In this document: positions 50,584 through 60,204 of the stretch, piece after piece | Numbering within the stretch: the first letter of the stretch is position 1 | Layout: every line of letters begins with the position of its first letter | From: Novosphingobium sp. RL4 | Lineage (GTDB): Bacteria; Pseudomonadota; Alphaproteobacteria; Sphingomonadales; Sphingomonadaceae | Assembly (NCBI RefSeq): GCF_035658495.1 | Contig: NZ_CP141944.1 | Location: 3,561,402-3,625,401 of the forward strand | Reading direction: 5' to 3' | DNA length: 64,000 nucleotides | Program-made: the position numbers and the translations under genes | Notes under the pieces: generated by a model | Seen by the model: the letters and a program-made list of their open reading frames with translations, nothing else | Told to the model about the DNA's origin: nothing | Databases searched by the model: none

Positions 50584-52155
50584 ATGAACCTCACAAAGGC
50601 GCTGGCCAGTGTCGGCGGTCTCACTCTGGCCAGCCGCATACTCGGACTGGTGCGCGACAGCCTGTTCGCCCGCTTCGTCGGTGCGGGCTTCGCCTCCGAT
50701 GCCTTCCTGATCGCCTTCCGCCTGCCCAACATGTTCCGCGCGCTGTTCGCCGAAGGCGCCTTCGCATCGGCCTTCATCCCGATGTTCAACCAGAAAGTCG
50801 CCGACAAGGAAGGGCCGGGCCTGCCCGCCGGGATCACTTTTGCCGAGCAGGCGCTGTCCGTGCTGCTGCCGGTGCTGCTGGCGATGACGCTGGTGCTGGA
50901 AGTCTTCGCCTGGCCGGTGACTTTCCTGCTTTCGGGCAAGTTCAACGGCGTCAGTCACGACCAGTTCGCCTTCGCCGTGCAGCTGAGCCGGCTCACGATC
51001 CCCTATCTCGCGCTCATCAGCCTCGTCTCGCTGCTGGGCGGCATCCTCAATTCGCTGAACAAGTTCTGGGTCAACGCCGCCGCGCCGATCCTGCTGAACC
51101 TGACGCTGATCGTCGCGCTGCTCGGCTTTCACTCCGCAGATGCGCTGGTGACCGCGCGCAACCAGGCGATCGGCGTCTCGGTTTCGGGCGCCTTGCAGCT
51201 GCTGTGGCTGGTCTGGGCCTGCCGCGCCAACGGCGTGTCGATGCGCCTGCGCATGCCGGTGTGGAATGCCGACGTGAAGCAGTTGATGAAACTGATCCTG
51301 CCGGCCGCCGCCGGAGCAGGCGCGGTGCAGATCAACCTCGTGATCTCGACCGCGCTGGCGGCCTCGCTGCTGGCGCACGGCTCGGTAACCTACATCTACA
51401 TGGCGGACCGGCTGAACCAGCTTCCGCTCGGCCTGATCGGCATCGGCCTTGGCACCGTGCTGCTGCCCACGATCTCGCGCCAGCTCGGCGGCGGCGAGCA
51501 TGCCGCGGCGATGGACACGCAGAACCGCGGCATGGAACTCGCCCTGCTGCTCACCCTGCCTGCCGCAGTCGCGCTGATCGTCTGCGGCCAGCCGATCGCC
51601 GCCGCCCTGTTCGGCTACGGCAAGTTCGATGCGAACGACGTCGCCCGCACCGCCGAGGCGCTTGCCGCCTTCTCGGTCGGCCTGCCCAGCTACATCCTCG
51701 TCAAAGTGCTGACCCCCGGCTTCTACGCCCGGCAGGACACGCGGACCCCGGTGCGCTACGCGATGATGTCGATGGTGGTGAACCTCGTCCTCAACCTCGC
51801 GCTGATCGTGCCGCTCCAGCACATGGGCCCGCCGCTGGCGACCGCCATCGCCTCCACCGCCAATGTCGCCATGCTTTACTGGACCCTGGTGAAGCGCGGC
51901 CATTTCCAGTCCGACGCCCGCCTCAAGCGCCGCGCCCCGCGCCTTGCGCTGGCCGCCGTGGCGATGGGCGTGGTGCTGTGGTTCGGACAGGACCTGCTGA
52001 CCCCATACCTCCACGGGACATGGCTGGTGCGGGGTCTCGCCCTTGCCGCGCTCGTTTCGGCCGGCGGCGTGGTCTATGCGCTCGCAACCGTGGTGACCGG
52101 CGCCTTCACCCGCGACGATCTCGCGCTCCTGCGCCGCCGCCGCCCGGCTTCCTGA
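50584..52155 (+). CDS. murJ: Lipid II flippase MurJ
   Basis: A 523-residue inner-membrane protein with about 14 TM helices (MOP superfamily) moving lipid II to the periplasm. The start LTKALASVGGLTLASRILGLVRD and FRLPNMFRALFAEGAFASAFIP are invariant MurJ features with the essential Arg residues; GGILNSLNKFW and LVKVLTPGFYARQDTRTPV also match. Followed by trpS at 197 bases. Confidence 0.96.
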   Translation: MNLTKALASVGGLTLASRILGLVRDSLFARFVGAGFASDAFLIAFRLPNMFRALFAEGAFASAFIPMFNQKVADKEGPGLPAGITFAEQALSVLLPVLLAMTLVLEVFAWPVTFLLSGKFNGVSHDQFAFAVQLSRLTIPYLALISLVSLLGGILNSLNKFWVNAAAPILLNLTLIVALLGFHSADALVTARNQAIGVSVSGALQLLWLVWACRANGVSMRLRMPVWNADVKQLMKLILPAAAGAGAVQINLVISTALAASLLAHGSVTYIYMADRLNQLPLGLIGIGLGTVLLPTISRQLGGGEHAAAMDTQNRGMELALLLTLPAAVALIVCGQPIAAALFGYGKFDANDVARTAEALAAFSVGLPSYILVKVLTPGFYARQDTRTPVRYAMMSMVVNLVLNLALIVPLQHMGPPLATAIASTANVAMLYWTLVKRGHFQSDARLKRRAPRLALAAVAMGVVLWFGQDLLTPYLHGTWLVRGLALAALVSAGGVVYALATVVTGAFTRDDLALLRRRRPAS

Positions 52156-52352
52156 GGCTTCCATCCGTGTGCGACTATGCTATGAGCCCGGCCCATGCAG
52201 GACCTTTCGCACCCGAAGTCTGCCGAAACCCGTCGCCGTTCGTGGCGATGGCGGGCGACCACGCGCACCGCGCGCTGACCCCACCTGCATCCGCGCCTTA
52301 CCCGGCGCACCCACGACATCCCTGAAAACTCACAATCGCGAAGGACGCGTCC

Positions 52353-53369
52353 ATGCGTATCGTCTCCGGCATCCAGCCAACCGGCAACCTGCATCTCGGC
52401 AACTATCTCGGTGCGATCCGCAATTGGGTGAAGATGCAGGACGATGTCGCCGCGCAGGGCGGTGACAGCCTCTATTTCCTGGCCGACCTCCACGCCATCT
52501 CGATGCCGCACGATCCGGCCACGCTTTCGGCCAACACGCGCGAGATGGTGGCCGCGCTGGTCGCCTGCGGCGTCGATCCCGATCGCTCGATCCTGTTCAA
52601 CCAGACCCAGGTGCCCCAGCACGCCGAACTGCAATGGCTGCTCAACGGCACCGCCCGCATGGGCTGGCTGAACCGCATGACCCAGTGGAAGGACAAGGCC
52701 GGCAAGAACCGCGAAGGCGCCTCGGTCGCCCTGTTCACCTACCCGGTGCTCCAGGCCGCCGACGTGCTGCTCTACCAGGCCACTCACGTTCCCGTGGGCG
52801 AAGACCAGAAGCAGCACCTCGAACTCGCCCGCGACATCGCGCAGAAGTTCAACAACGACTTCGCGGCCGAGGACGCGCCGGTGTTCACCCTGCCCGAACC
52901 GATCATCCCGCCCGAAGCGGCACGTATCATGAGCCTGCGCGACGGTTCGTCGAAGATGAGCAAGTCGGACCCTTCGGACATGGCGCGCATCAACCTTACC
53001 GACGATGCCGACACGATCATGCAGAAGGTCAAGAAGGCCAAGACCGACCCCGAGCCGCTGCCTTCTGAGAAGGAAGGCCTCGAAGGCCGCGCCGAGGCCC
53101 GCAACCTCGTGGGCATCTATGCGGTGATGGCCGGCACCACGGTCGAGGCGGTTCTCTCGGACTTCGGCGGCGAGGGCTTCGGCAAGTTCAAGCCGGCGCT
53201 GGGCGAACTGCTGGTCGAGAAGCTGGCGCCGATCAACGCCCGCTTCGTCGAACTGCGCGGCGACCGGGACTCGCTGGACGCGATCCTGCGCAAGGGTTCG
53301 GAAAAGGCCCGCGCCCTGGCGGTGCCGACGCTGGAGAAGGCTTACGAGGCGCTCGGCCTGGTGCGCTGA
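52353..53369 (+). CDS. trpS: Tryptophanyl-tRNA synthetase
   Basis: A 338-residue class I synthetase. HIGH-type motif as [11 protein letters not shown] (~11-21), KMSKS as [10 protein letters not shown] (~202-211), and [12 protein letters not shown] plus [15 protein letters not shown] for tryptophan and ATP binding. Complete. The 197-base gap upstream has no T-box or Trp-rich leader peptide that I can see. Downstream a 13-bp hairpin separates it from the convergent MOSC gene. Confidence 0.97.
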   Translation: MRIVSGIQPTGNLHLGNYLGAIRNWVKMQDDVAAQGGDSLYFLADLHAISMPHDPATLSANTREMVAALVACGVDPDRSILFNQTQVPQHAELQWLLNGTARMGWLNRMTQWKDKAGKNREGASVALFTYPVLQAADVLLYQATHVPVGEDQKQHLELARDIAQKFNNDFAAEDAPVFTLPEPIIPPEAARIMSLRDGSSKMSKSDPSDMARINLTDDADTIMQKVKKAKTDPEPLPSEKEGLEGRAEARNLVGIYAVMAGTTVEAVLSDFGGEGFGKFKPALGELLVEKLAPINARFVELRGDRDSLDAILRKGSEKARALAVPTLEKAYEALGLVR

Positions 53370-53380
53370 GCGGCGAACAT

Positions 53381-53414
53381 CATGCCGTCGTCCCGCATCG
53401 CGGACGACGGCATG
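53381..53414. terminator. Hairpin between trpS and the MOSC gene
   Basis: CATGCCGTCGTCC (53381-53393) / GGACGACGGCATG (53402-53414), 13-bp perfect stem with 8-base loop, between convergent genes; no T-tract. Confidence 0.65.
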
Positions 53415-53415
53415 T

Positions 53416-54096
53416 TCACGCGTCCAGTCCCAGCAACTTCGCCCGCCGCCGGATCCACGGCGCGGCAAGCGTGGCAACCTCGCCCAGCGCTTCCAGGCTT
53501 TCGCGATCCTTCTTGTGATCGCCCGCGATCAGCAGCCCGAACACGCGGCGTACCGTCCATTCGGGCCAGGGCCGCTCTTCCAGCACCATCCGGTCCCCGG
53601 CGGCAACCTCACCCTCTTCCAGCACCCGATAGTACCACCCGGCCCGGCGCGACCTCACCACCCCGGCGTTGACCGGCGCGCCGTCAAACCGATGGTCCAG
53701 CTTCCAGCACGGCTGGCGGCCCTGGCTGACTTCGACGAGCGCCGTGCCCAGCCGCCAGCGGTCGCCCACGCAGATCATGTCCTCGGTCAGCCCCTCGGTC
53801 GCGATATTCTCGCCGAACGCGCCGAAATCCGAAAGCAGCGGATGCGCCCCGATCGAGTCGCGCCAGAAGGCATAGTGATCGTGAGGATAGTGATGAATCG
53901 CCTTGTCCGGCCCGCCGTGAACGGAAAGATCGGCCTGCTCGTCACCCTCCAGCCCGAGCCGGTGGACCCTCACCGCCCCGTCCGCAGGCACCTTGCCGAT
54001 CGCGCTGGGCTCTTCAGGGCCGCGAAATGGCTGCACTTTTCCGCGCTGAACCGATAGAATCGCAAAGGATTCTGCTGCGAGGGAACTGGTCAACAT
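53416..54096 (-). CDS. MOSC domain protein (YiiM-like)
   Basis: 226 residues. A MOSC beta-barrel: LGLEGDEQADLSVHGGPDKAIHHYP, FGENIATEGLTEDMICVGD and VSQGRQPCWKLDHRF, where the Cys (~130) is the presumed molybdenum-sulfur ligand, then a C-terminal helical 3-alpha domain (WTVRRVFGLLIAGDHKK). YiiM relatives reduce N-hydroxylated compounds using molybdenum cofactor. ATG 54096. Confidence 0.9.
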   Translation of the reverse strand: MLTSSLAAESFAILSVQRGKVQPFRGPEEPSAIGKVPADGAVRVHRLGLEGDEQADLSVHGGPDKAIHHYPHDHYAFWRDSIGAHPLLSDFGAFGENIATEGLTEDMICVGDRWRLGTALVEVSQGRQPCWKLDHRFDGAPVNAGVVRSRRAGWYYRVLEEGEVAAGDRMVLEERPWPEWTVRRVFGLLIAGDHKKDRESLEALGEVATLAAPWIRRRAKLLGLDA

Positions 54097-54299
54097 CCTG
54101 GGGACTTCCTACATGACGAATCTGATCTCAGGCCATGACTCACGACTGAATGGCGCAGCCCCGCGGCAAACACTTCATCGCCGCCCTGCCTCCATTCAAC
54201 CGCTATTCAGGGCATTGATATTAAGGCAGAGTCGCAAGGAATCACAGGCCACGCTTGGGAAGGGCGTTTCGGGCCTGTCAGGTTCGTGGAGTGAAACCG

Positions 54300-54971
54300 A
54301 TGACAGATAATCCCGGAACCCATCTCGGAAGGCTGAGGCTCGCTGCCGTAGCCGTCCTGCTGATGGCCCTCGCCGCCTGCGCAACGCCCTTCAAGGCGGA
54401 CGTTTCGCGCTTCCAGACCCAGCTTCCGGCGCCTGCCGGACAATCGTTCGTGGTCGTGGCCGACGATCCCAAGCTCGCGGGCGGGCTTGAATTCGCGACC
54501 TATTCCCGCCTCGTGGCGGACCGCATGCAGAAGCTGGGCTATGCTCCGGCTTCCGATCCTGCTTCGGCAACCCTTATCGTGCGCTTCGATTACGGCGTGG
54601 ACAACGGCCGCGAACGCGTGCGCTCGACCATGGGCGCCGGCGGCGCATGGGGTCCGTGGTACGGCGGCGGCTTCTATGGCCGCGGCTTCTACGGCCGTGG
54701 AATGGGCTGGGGCGGGCCGTGGCGCTATGGCTGGTATGATCCGTTCTTCGACGGCGGCGTGGATTCCTACACCATCTACACCAGCGGCATCACCCTCAAG
54801 ATCGACCGCGCGGTAGACAACCAGCGCCTCTTCGAAGGCAAGGCCGAAGCCGTGTCGACGTCCAACCGCCTGCAATATCTCGTCCCGAACCTGGTCGAAT
54901 CGATGTTTACCGATTTCCCCGGCAACTCCGGCGAGACCGTGCGCATCACCGTAGCGCCCGAAAAGAAGTGA
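54300..54971 (+). CDS. DUF4136 lipoprotein
   Basis: 223 residues; signal peptide LAAVAVLLMALAAC with lipobox ALAAC, then the DUF4136 fold (ADVSRFQTQLPAPAGQSFVV ... GYAPASDPASATLIVRFDYGVD). The middle (about 119-155) is a Gly/Tyr/Trp-rich insert with the repeat GGFYGRGFYGRGMGWGG, presumably a flexible surface segment. The family is common in the outer envelope of Gram-negatives; role unknown. Ribosome site ggag before ATG 54300. Followed by a good terminator. Confidence 0.85.
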   Translation: MTDNPGTHLGRLRLAAVAVLLMALAACATPFKADVSRFQTQLPAPAGQSFVVVADDPKLAGGLEFATYSRLVADRMQKLGYAPASDPASATLIVRFDYGVDNGRERVRSTMGAGGAWGPWYGGGFYGRGFYGRGMGWGGPWRYGWYDPFFDGGVDSYTIYTSGITLKIDRAVDNQRLFEGKAEAVSTSNRLQYLVPNLVESMFTDFPGNSGETVRITVAPEKK

Positions 54972-55009
54972 ACTGACAGGCTCCCCCTGCAAAGAGGGAG
55001 GCACCGAGG

Positions 55010-55050
55010 GACGGGTCCGCTGAAATATTGCGGGCCCGTCCTTTCTTTAT
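55010..55050 (+). terminator. Terminator after DUF4136 gene
   Basis: GGACGGGTCCGC (55010-55021), 9-base loop, GCGGGCCCGTCC (55031-55042) with one G.T pair, followed by TTTCTTTA. Confidence 0.85.
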
Positions 55051-55118
55051 ACCGGGGCGGCTCGTAATTGCCTCCAGGCGGTTGACCCGCGCAATCCCCA
55101 CAAGGATGCCTGCCCCCG

Positions 55119-55298
55119 ATGAACACCTTCATGGCCATCATGTCACAGCTCTTCTGGGGCGTGACCGTGGGCGCGCTCTCGGCGGCTTTCTCGGCCGTCG
55201 CGAAAGCTCTCGCGGCGCTCGTCGGGATCGGGGGCGTGGGCTGGTATTCGCTCAGGCGCCGCCGCGAGAAACGCGCCCGCATCGACCGCAAGGACTGA
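55119..55298 (+). CDS. 59-residue membrane protein, unknown
   Basis: MNTFMAIMSQLFWGVTVGAL, a hydrophobic Ala/Gly-rich span (SAAFSAVAKALAALVGIGG, GVGWYSL) and a basic tail (RRRREKRARIDRKD). One or two TM helices with positive-inside C terminus. It is short but has sphingomonad codon usage and is followed after 7 bases by a second tiny membrane gene. Family not recognised. Confidence 0.6.
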   Translation: MNTFMAIMSQLFWGVTVGALSAAFSAVAKALAALVGIGGVGWYSLRRRREKRARIDRKD

Positions 55299-55305
55299 AG
55301 CCGTC

Positions 55306-55482
55306 ATGCTCCATGACATACTCGCCGATCTGGCGGGCGGCGCCGTCGAAGGCGCGGCAGACCTCGCCTCCGACGAGATAAGGCGCCGATCCGGCTGGAA
55401 GGGCTGCCTCACCGTGGCTCTGGTCGCTCTCGGTGTCGTTCTGGTGCTGCTCTGGTGGCTTGGCGCCTTCCGGGCCGGCTGA
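55306..55482 (+). CDS. 58-residue membrane protein, unknown
   Basis: MLHDILADLAGGAVEGAADL, an amphipathic helix, EIRRRSGWKGC, then one TM helix (LTVALVALGVVLVLLWWLGAF). The gap of 7 bases from the preceding small gene suggests cotranslation or cotranscription. It ends 6 bases before the end of the convergent dut gene. Family not recognised. Confidence 0.6.
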   Translation: MLHDILADLAGGAVEGAADLASDEIRRRSGWKGCLTVALVALGVVLVLLWWLGAFRAG

Positions 55483-55488
55483 GCCTCC

Positions 55489-55959
55489 TCAACTCCCCAG
55501 GGCAACAACTCCGCCGGTGGAACCGAAGCCGCCCTCGCCGCGCTCGGTCGCTTCCAGTTCATCCACCGTCAGCCATGCCGCCCGCGTGACCGGCGCGAGA
55601 ACGAGCTGCGCCACGCGGTCTCCCCGCCGGATCTCGAATGCCTGCGCACCGTGGTTGATGAGGATGACCTTGAGTTCACCACGATAGTCGGAATCAATCG
55701 TGCCGGGCGAATTCGGCACCGAAATCCCGTGCTTGAGCGCAAGGCCGGAACGCGGCCGGACCTGAATCTCGAAGCCCGGCGGGATCGCCATCGCAAGGCC
55801 CGTGGCAACCGCATGGCGCCCGCCCGGAGCCAGCGTCACGTCCTCGGCCGAAACCACATCCATGCCCGCCGCACCGTCGGTGGCATAGGCGGGCAAGGCC
55901 AGCCCTTCGCCGTGGGGCAGGATCTTGACGGGAACCGGGACGTCATTGGGGGAGTGCAT
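55489..55959 (-). CDS. dut: Deoxyuridine 5'-triphosphate nucleotidohydrolase
   Basis: A 156-residue trimeric dUTPase. [17 protein letters not shown] (motif 1), [28 protein letters not shown] (motifs 2-3), [12 protein letters not shown] (motif 4) and [11 protein letters not shown] (motif 5, P-loop-like) are all present. ATG 55959 lies inside the 3' end of coaBC (17-base overlap), as in other alphaproteobacteria where dfp and dut are adjacent. Confidence 0.95.
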   Translation of the reverse strand: MHSPNDVPVPVKILPHGEGLALPAYATDGAAGMDVVSAEDVTLAPGGRHAVATGLAMAIPPGFEIQVRPRSGLALKHGISVPNSPGTIDSDYRGELKVILINHGAQAFEIRRGDRVAQLVLAPVTRAAWLTVDELEATERGEGGFGSTGGVVALGS

Positions 55960-57421
55960 CGGCGAACCTTTCGACGAGGATGCGCGCGACATCCTCCTTG
56001 GGCATTTCCGGAAGGCTTATCACATCGTCGGCGCGCACGATGTGGACCGCATTGGCATCGCCGCCCATGACATCGCCCGACACGTCGTTGGCGATGATCC
56101 AGTCGGCACCCTTGCGTTTGCGCTTTTCGGTGGCGTAGCGAATGACATCCTGCGTTTCCGCGGCAAAGCCGATCACCAGCGGCGGCCGGTTCGGCCCGGT
56201 CGCGACAGTGGCAAGGATGTCGGGATTTTCGGTGAGCAGCAGCGCCGGCGGCGCCGAGCCGCGCTTCTTGAGCTTCTGGTCCGCACTGTGGGCGACCCGC
56301 CAGTCCGCCACCGCTGCGACCATCACCGCGATATCGGCGGGCAATGCATGCTTCACCGCCTCGGCCATCTGCAAGGCGCTTTCCACGTCGATGCGATCGA
56401 CTCCGGCGGGCGTCGGCAGGTGCACCGGCCCGGCAACGAGCGTGACGCGCGCACCCGCCTCCGCCGCGGCGGCGGCAATGGCAAAACCCTGCTTCCCGGA
56501 AGAGCGATTGGCAATGTAGCGCACCGGATCGATCGGCTCCCAGGTGGGGCCGGCGGTGATGAGAACGTGCTTTCCGGTCAGCGGGCCGGGAGCCGGCGAA
56601 GACGGGGCAGCCTGCTCGTCCAGCGCATCGGGATCAGTCGCGGGTGCGGCGCGCGCCTCGCCCTTGCGGGCGGCCAGAGCGGCTTCTTCGGGCGTGAAGC
56701 CAAGATCCTCGTGGCCGAAGGTGATCGCCTGCCTTGCGCCGGAACGCCCCCGCGAGATCATCCCGCCGGTAAGGCCGCCGAGGCGGTTCCCTTCGGCGTC
56801 ATCCTCCGGTTCCGGCGTACCGAATTGCGGCTGCCACGCGGAAAAATCCGCACCGGGCAGCGGTGCCACTTCGACGGGGCCAAGGCCGAGCGCCCAGGCG
56901 ATCCGCTGCCAGATCGCAAGCGGGTCCGGCAGACGGCCGGGGCCATATTCGCCGCAGGCCATGGTGCCTTCGTCGGGCTCCATCACGTCCACCCCGGCAT
57001 CGCGCAGGACTTGCACGTTGCGGGTCGTGGCGGCGTGCTGCCACATCCGCACGTTCATGGCCGGGACCGCCATGACCGGCTTGTCGGTGGCAAGGAGCAT
57101 CGTCGTCGCCAGATCGTCGGCAATGCCGGCCGCCATCCTTGCCATGAGGTCCGCCGTTGCCGGACAGACGACCACGAGGTCCGCTTCGCGGCTGAGCTGG
57201 ATATGGCCCATCTCGGCCTCGTTCCTGAGATCCCAGAGCGTCGTGTAGACCGGTTTCTCGGACAGCGCGGCAAGCGCCATCGGGGTGACGAAGTGCGCCC
57301 CGCCCTCGGTGAGGACGCAGGTCACTTCGCCGCCTTCCTTGCGGATGTGCCGAACGAGTTCGCAGGATTTGTAGGCCGCGATACCGCCGCCGACGACCAG
57401 AAGGATACGGGGTCCACTCAT
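55943..57421 (-). CDS. coaBC: Bifunctional phosphopantothenoylcysteine decarboxylase/synthase
   Basis: 492 residues making 4'-phosphopantetheine from 4'-phosphopantothenate and cysteine. CoaC domain: [11 protein letters not shown] (FMN), GHIQL with His ~73, VPAMNVRMW (~119-127), MACGEYG with Cys 156. CoaB domain: [53 protein letters not shown]. Between them is an unusually long linker (about 182-281), rich in charged and Pro residues; many CoaBC proteins have a much shorter one. Part of the conserved dut-coaBC-ubiB-ubiE cluster. Confidence 0.95.
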   Translation of the reverse strand: MSGPRILLVVGGGIAAYKSCELVRHIRKEGGEVTCVLTEGGAHFVTPMALAALSEKPVYTTLWDLRNEAEMGHIQLSREADLVVVCPATADLMARMAAGIADDLATTMLLATDKPVMAVPAMNVRMWQHAATTRNVQVLRDAGVDVMEPDEGTMACGEYGPGRLPDPLAIWQRIAWALGLGPVEVAPLPGADFSAWQPQFGTPEPEDDAEGNRLGGLTGGMISRGRSGARQAITFGHEDLGFTPEEAALAARKGEARAAPATDPDALDEQAAPSSPAPGPLTGKHVLITAGPTWEPIDPVRYIANRSSGKQGFAIAAAAAEAGARVTLVAGPVHLPTPAGVDRIDVESALQMAEAVKHALPADIAVMVAAVADWRVAHSADQKLKKRGSAPPALLLTENPDILATVATGPNRPPLVIGFAAETQDVIRYATEKRKRKGADWIIANDVSGDVMGGDANAVHIVRADDVISLPEMPKEDVARILVERFADALPQ

Positions 57422-57470
57422 GCCCCGGGCTTTTGCAACAGGGCGCGGAAGCGCGCAATCGGTTTGCGGT

Positions 57471-58664
57471 CTAAGCCGGGGATTGCACGCCTTTCGCCGC
57501 CCCGGCGAGATCGCGCAAAGCCGACGGCGCGAAGACGATTCCGGCGAAAAGGGTCGGCGCGATCATCGCGCCCCAGTAGAAGTTGTCCCAGCGCCCTGCC
57601 ATCATGAACGCCGCGGCATAGCCTGCACTCAGGAGAAAGCCGAACAGCCCGGCGCGGCTGTTCCAGCCGAGCCAGCCGAAAGTCATGAGCACCACCGCCG
57701 GCCCCGCCAGCCAGTGCGGCAGCCAGCGCAAGTTGCTGGACTGCACGATATTGCCGAGCCAGCCGGAAAGGCCCCGAAACACCAGCCAGGGGGCGCTATG
57801 CGGGTCGCCAGGCAGAACGTCGCGCGCGACGAGCGAGAGATGCCAGGCAAGCCCCGCTGCGAACAGAACGATGAGCGCGCTCCATGCGCCGGCCTCGCGC
57901 CAATTACGCTGCCACAGCGCCGTAGCCGCCATGAGCAGCACGAAAGGCAGGCTGTGTTCGCGGATGGCCAGGGCGAGCGCCGCAGCAAGGAATGCAGCGA
58001 TCCAGCGCCCTCCCCGCCCATCCTCGCCGATACGGTGCAGGCCGAAGGACAGTGCGATCAACCCGCCCGCCCAGAGCTCGTGAAGTGCGAAGTAAGGCCG
58101 GTTGAGAGCCAGCGAGGCCCCCACGAATACCAGCGCCGCGCCGATCCGCCGGAGGCGCGGCGCTTCGCCTGCCAGCTTGCGCCACCATACCGCGACGATG
58201 CCGAGCATGAGCGCGATGGCAGCCGCGATCTGGCCACCGTCGCCCAGCATGGCGTCCAGATAGGCCAGCGTCGGCAGGCGCACCGCAAGGCCGGGATTGA
58301 CCGGATATCGGTGACGGCGCTGCTCGGGAACGATGAAGTCGTAGTAATGCTCACCCTTGGCGATGCGCGCGATCACGGCTTCGTAAAGGGCGATATCGGC
58401 GTTGTAGGGCTCAGCTTCGGCAACACCGGCAGCATGGCCCTGCAAGGACGTAGCGGGGCCCTCGACCGGCCCTTCCCACGGCGACCGAGTGCCCGCCTTG
58501 CCCACGGGGACCAGCGCGGAAGCCACGATCAGCGCCGCCAGCACGGCCAGCACAAGACGCGCGCCCCAAGGCGAGATGTGGCCGAGACGACCTGCCGGAG
58601 CCGGCGCGGCAAGCGCCGTGCCCGCAGCGTTCAGCTCATCAATGTCCAGTACGTCAGCCCCCAT
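57471..58664 (-). CDS. Polytopic membrane protein, unknown (glycosyltransferase-like topology)
   Basis: 397 residues from ATG 58664, which lies 34 bases inside the end of ubiB. About 8-10 TM helices; the periplasmic N-terminal loop (YNADIALYEAVIARIAKGEHYYDFIVPEQ) and the acidic/aromatic pattern recall DUF2029/GT87-style membrane proteins, but I see no clear catalytic motif. It is inserted in the otherwise conserved ubiB-coaBC gene pair. Cotranscription with ubiB and coaBC is likely. Confidence 0.75.
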   Translation of the reverse strand: MGADVLDIDELNAAGTALAAPAPAGRLGHISPWGARLVLAVLAALIVASALVPVGKAGTRSPWEGPVEGPATSLQGHAAGVAEAEPYNADIALYEAVIARIAKGEHYYDFIVPEQRRHRYPVNPGLAVRLPTLAYLDAMLGDGGQIAAAIALMLGIVAVWWRKLAGEAPRLRRIGAALVFVGASLALNRPYFALHELWAGGLIALSFGLHRIGEDGRGGRWIAAFLAAALALAIREHSLPFVLLMAATALWQRNWREAGAWSALIVLFAAGLAWHLSLVARDVLPGDPHSAPWLVFRGLSGWLGNIVQSSNLRWLPHWLAGPAVVLMTFGWLGWNSRAGLFGFLLSAGYAAAFMMAGRWDNFYWGAMIAPTLFAGIVFAPSALRDLAGAAKGVQSPA

Positions 58665-60196
58665 GCCGCGGCGCCCCCAAGCAATGCGGCCAGACCATAG
58701 CGGGTCCACTGGTTACTTTCGGGTTTACGCCCCCGGCCCCGTTCCCAGATAAGGTCGACTTCGGGCAAGGGCGCCTGCTCGGGAGCGCCACCCTTTGGCG
58801 GGAACTTCTCCTCGATCCGCCGCACCAGCGCGGGCAGGCGGAACAGCGTGCCGAGATCTTCGCGCAGACGGTCGGCAATGATCGCCTCGGGGCCAAGCTC
58901 GTCGCGCAGCCAGTTCTTCACGAAAGGCGCCGAGACATCCCACATGTTGATGTCGGGATCGAGCGCCGTCGCCAGACCCTCGACCATGACCATGGTCTTC
59001 TGCAGGAGCAGGAGGTGCGGCTGGACCGCCATGTCGAAATCGCGGGTGATCGCGAAGAGCCCGTCGAGCATCTGGCCGACAGAAAGCTCGGACACCGGCT
59101 TGCCGCGCATCGGCTCGCCCACTGCACGCAGTGCCGTCGCGAACTCCTCCACGGTGTGGTAGCTCGGGACGTACTGCGCCTCGAAATGGATCTCGGCGAC
59201 GCGGCGATAGTTGCCGGTGGTAAGGCCGTAGAGGATTTCCGCCAGCCAGAGCCGCGCCTGCCGGTTGATCCGGCCCATGATGCCGAAATCGATGGCAACG
59301 ATGGTGCCATCCGCCTCCACGAACAGGTTGCCCTGGTGCATGTCGGCATGAAAGAATCCGGAGGAGATCGCCTGCGTCAGGAAGGTGTTCACCAGCTTGT
59401 GCGCCAGGCGGGGCAGGTTGTGCCCTGCCGCCTTGAGCCCGGCGATATCGCTCATCTTGGTGGCGCCGATCCACTCGACGGTGAGGACCTGCCCATTGGT
59501 ACGGTCCCAGTCGATATGCGGAACGCGGTAACCGGCGATGCCCTTCATCGCATCGGACAGCTCCGAAGCGGAAGCCGCTTCGCGCCGCAGGTCCAGCTCG
59601 CGCAGGGTCCAGCGCTTGAGATTGGCAACGACTGCGCGCGGACGCAGGCGCGATGCTTCCCCGCCAAGCGCTTCGAGGTGCGCGGCCGCCCACTCATAAG
59701 TCTCTACATCGCGCGCGAACTGTTCGCGAATGCCCGGGCGCAGCACCTTGACGGCCACGTTGCGGCCATCGGGCGTCACCGCCCGGTGGACCTGCGCGAT
59801 CGACGCGGCGCCCACCGGCTCTTCCTCGATCGAGACGAAGATGCCGTCCAGCGTCCGGCCGAAACTGCCTTCGATCGCATGACGGATTTCGGAGAAAGGA
59901 ACCGGCGGCAGGCTGTCCTGCAAGGTCAGAAGGTTGCGCGCGGGGCCTTCGCCGACGAGGTCGGGCCGGGTCGCCAGCGCCTGGCCGAGCTTGATCGCCG
60001 CCGGGCCGATCTCCTGGAAGGCGCCGGCATAGTCCGGCTCCGCAGGCTGGCGCGTGCCCAGCCGCGCGATCCGGCACAGGCGCTTGACCTGGGCCGGCGC
60101 GTTACGGTCGTTCTCGATCCCGCGCAGCGCTCCGTGGCGCGCGAGGACACGGCCCCACTTGAGGAGCCGCAGGATATAGGTCGCCGAACTTGTCAC
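58631..60196 (-). CDS. ubiB: Ubiquinone biosynthesis protein UbiB (ABC1/ADCK-type ATPase)
   Basis: 521 residues. FQEIGPAAIKLGQALATRPDLVG is the KxGQ motif of the atypical kinase fold; EEEPVGAASIAQVHRA (A-rich nucleotide loop), VKVLRPG, ELDLRREAASASEL, FHADMHQGNLFV and AIDFGIMGRI (DFG) follow; a C-terminal TM helix ends in GLTYWTLMS. It supports coenzyme Q assembly. GTG start. Overlaps the membrane protein gene by 34 bases; ubiE lies just upstream. Confidence 0.95.
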   Translation of the reverse strand: MTSSATYILRLLKWGRVLARHGALRGIENDRNAPAQVKRLCRIARLGTRQPAEPDYAGAFQEIGPAAIKLGQALATRPDLVGEGPARNLLTLQDSLPPVPFSEIRHAIEGSFGRTLDGIFVSIEEEPVGAASIAQVHRAVTPDGRNVAVKVLRPGIREQFARDVETYEWAAAHLEALGGEASRLRPRAVVANLKRWTLRELDLRREAASASELSDAMKGIAGYRVPHIDWDRTNGQVLTVEWIGATKMSDIAGLKAAGHNLPRLAHKLVNTFLTQAISSGFFHADMHQGNLFVEADGTIVAIDFGIMGRINRQARLWLAEILYGLTTGNYRRVAEIHFEAQYVPSYHTVEEFATALRAVGEPMRGKPVSELSVGQMLDGLFAITRDFDMAVQPHLLLLQKTMVMVEGLATALDPDINMWDVSAPFVKNWLRDELGPEAIIADRLREDLGTLFRLPALVRRIEEKFPPKGGAPEQAPLPEVDLIWERGRGRKPESNQWTRYGLAALLGGAAAWGLTYWTLMS

Positions 60197-60204
60197 GTGA
60201 AGGA

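Noticed and set aside
52156..52352. T-box or leader-peptide control of trpS
   Set aside because: No Trp-codon run, no T-box motif and no terminator-antiterminator pair was seen.
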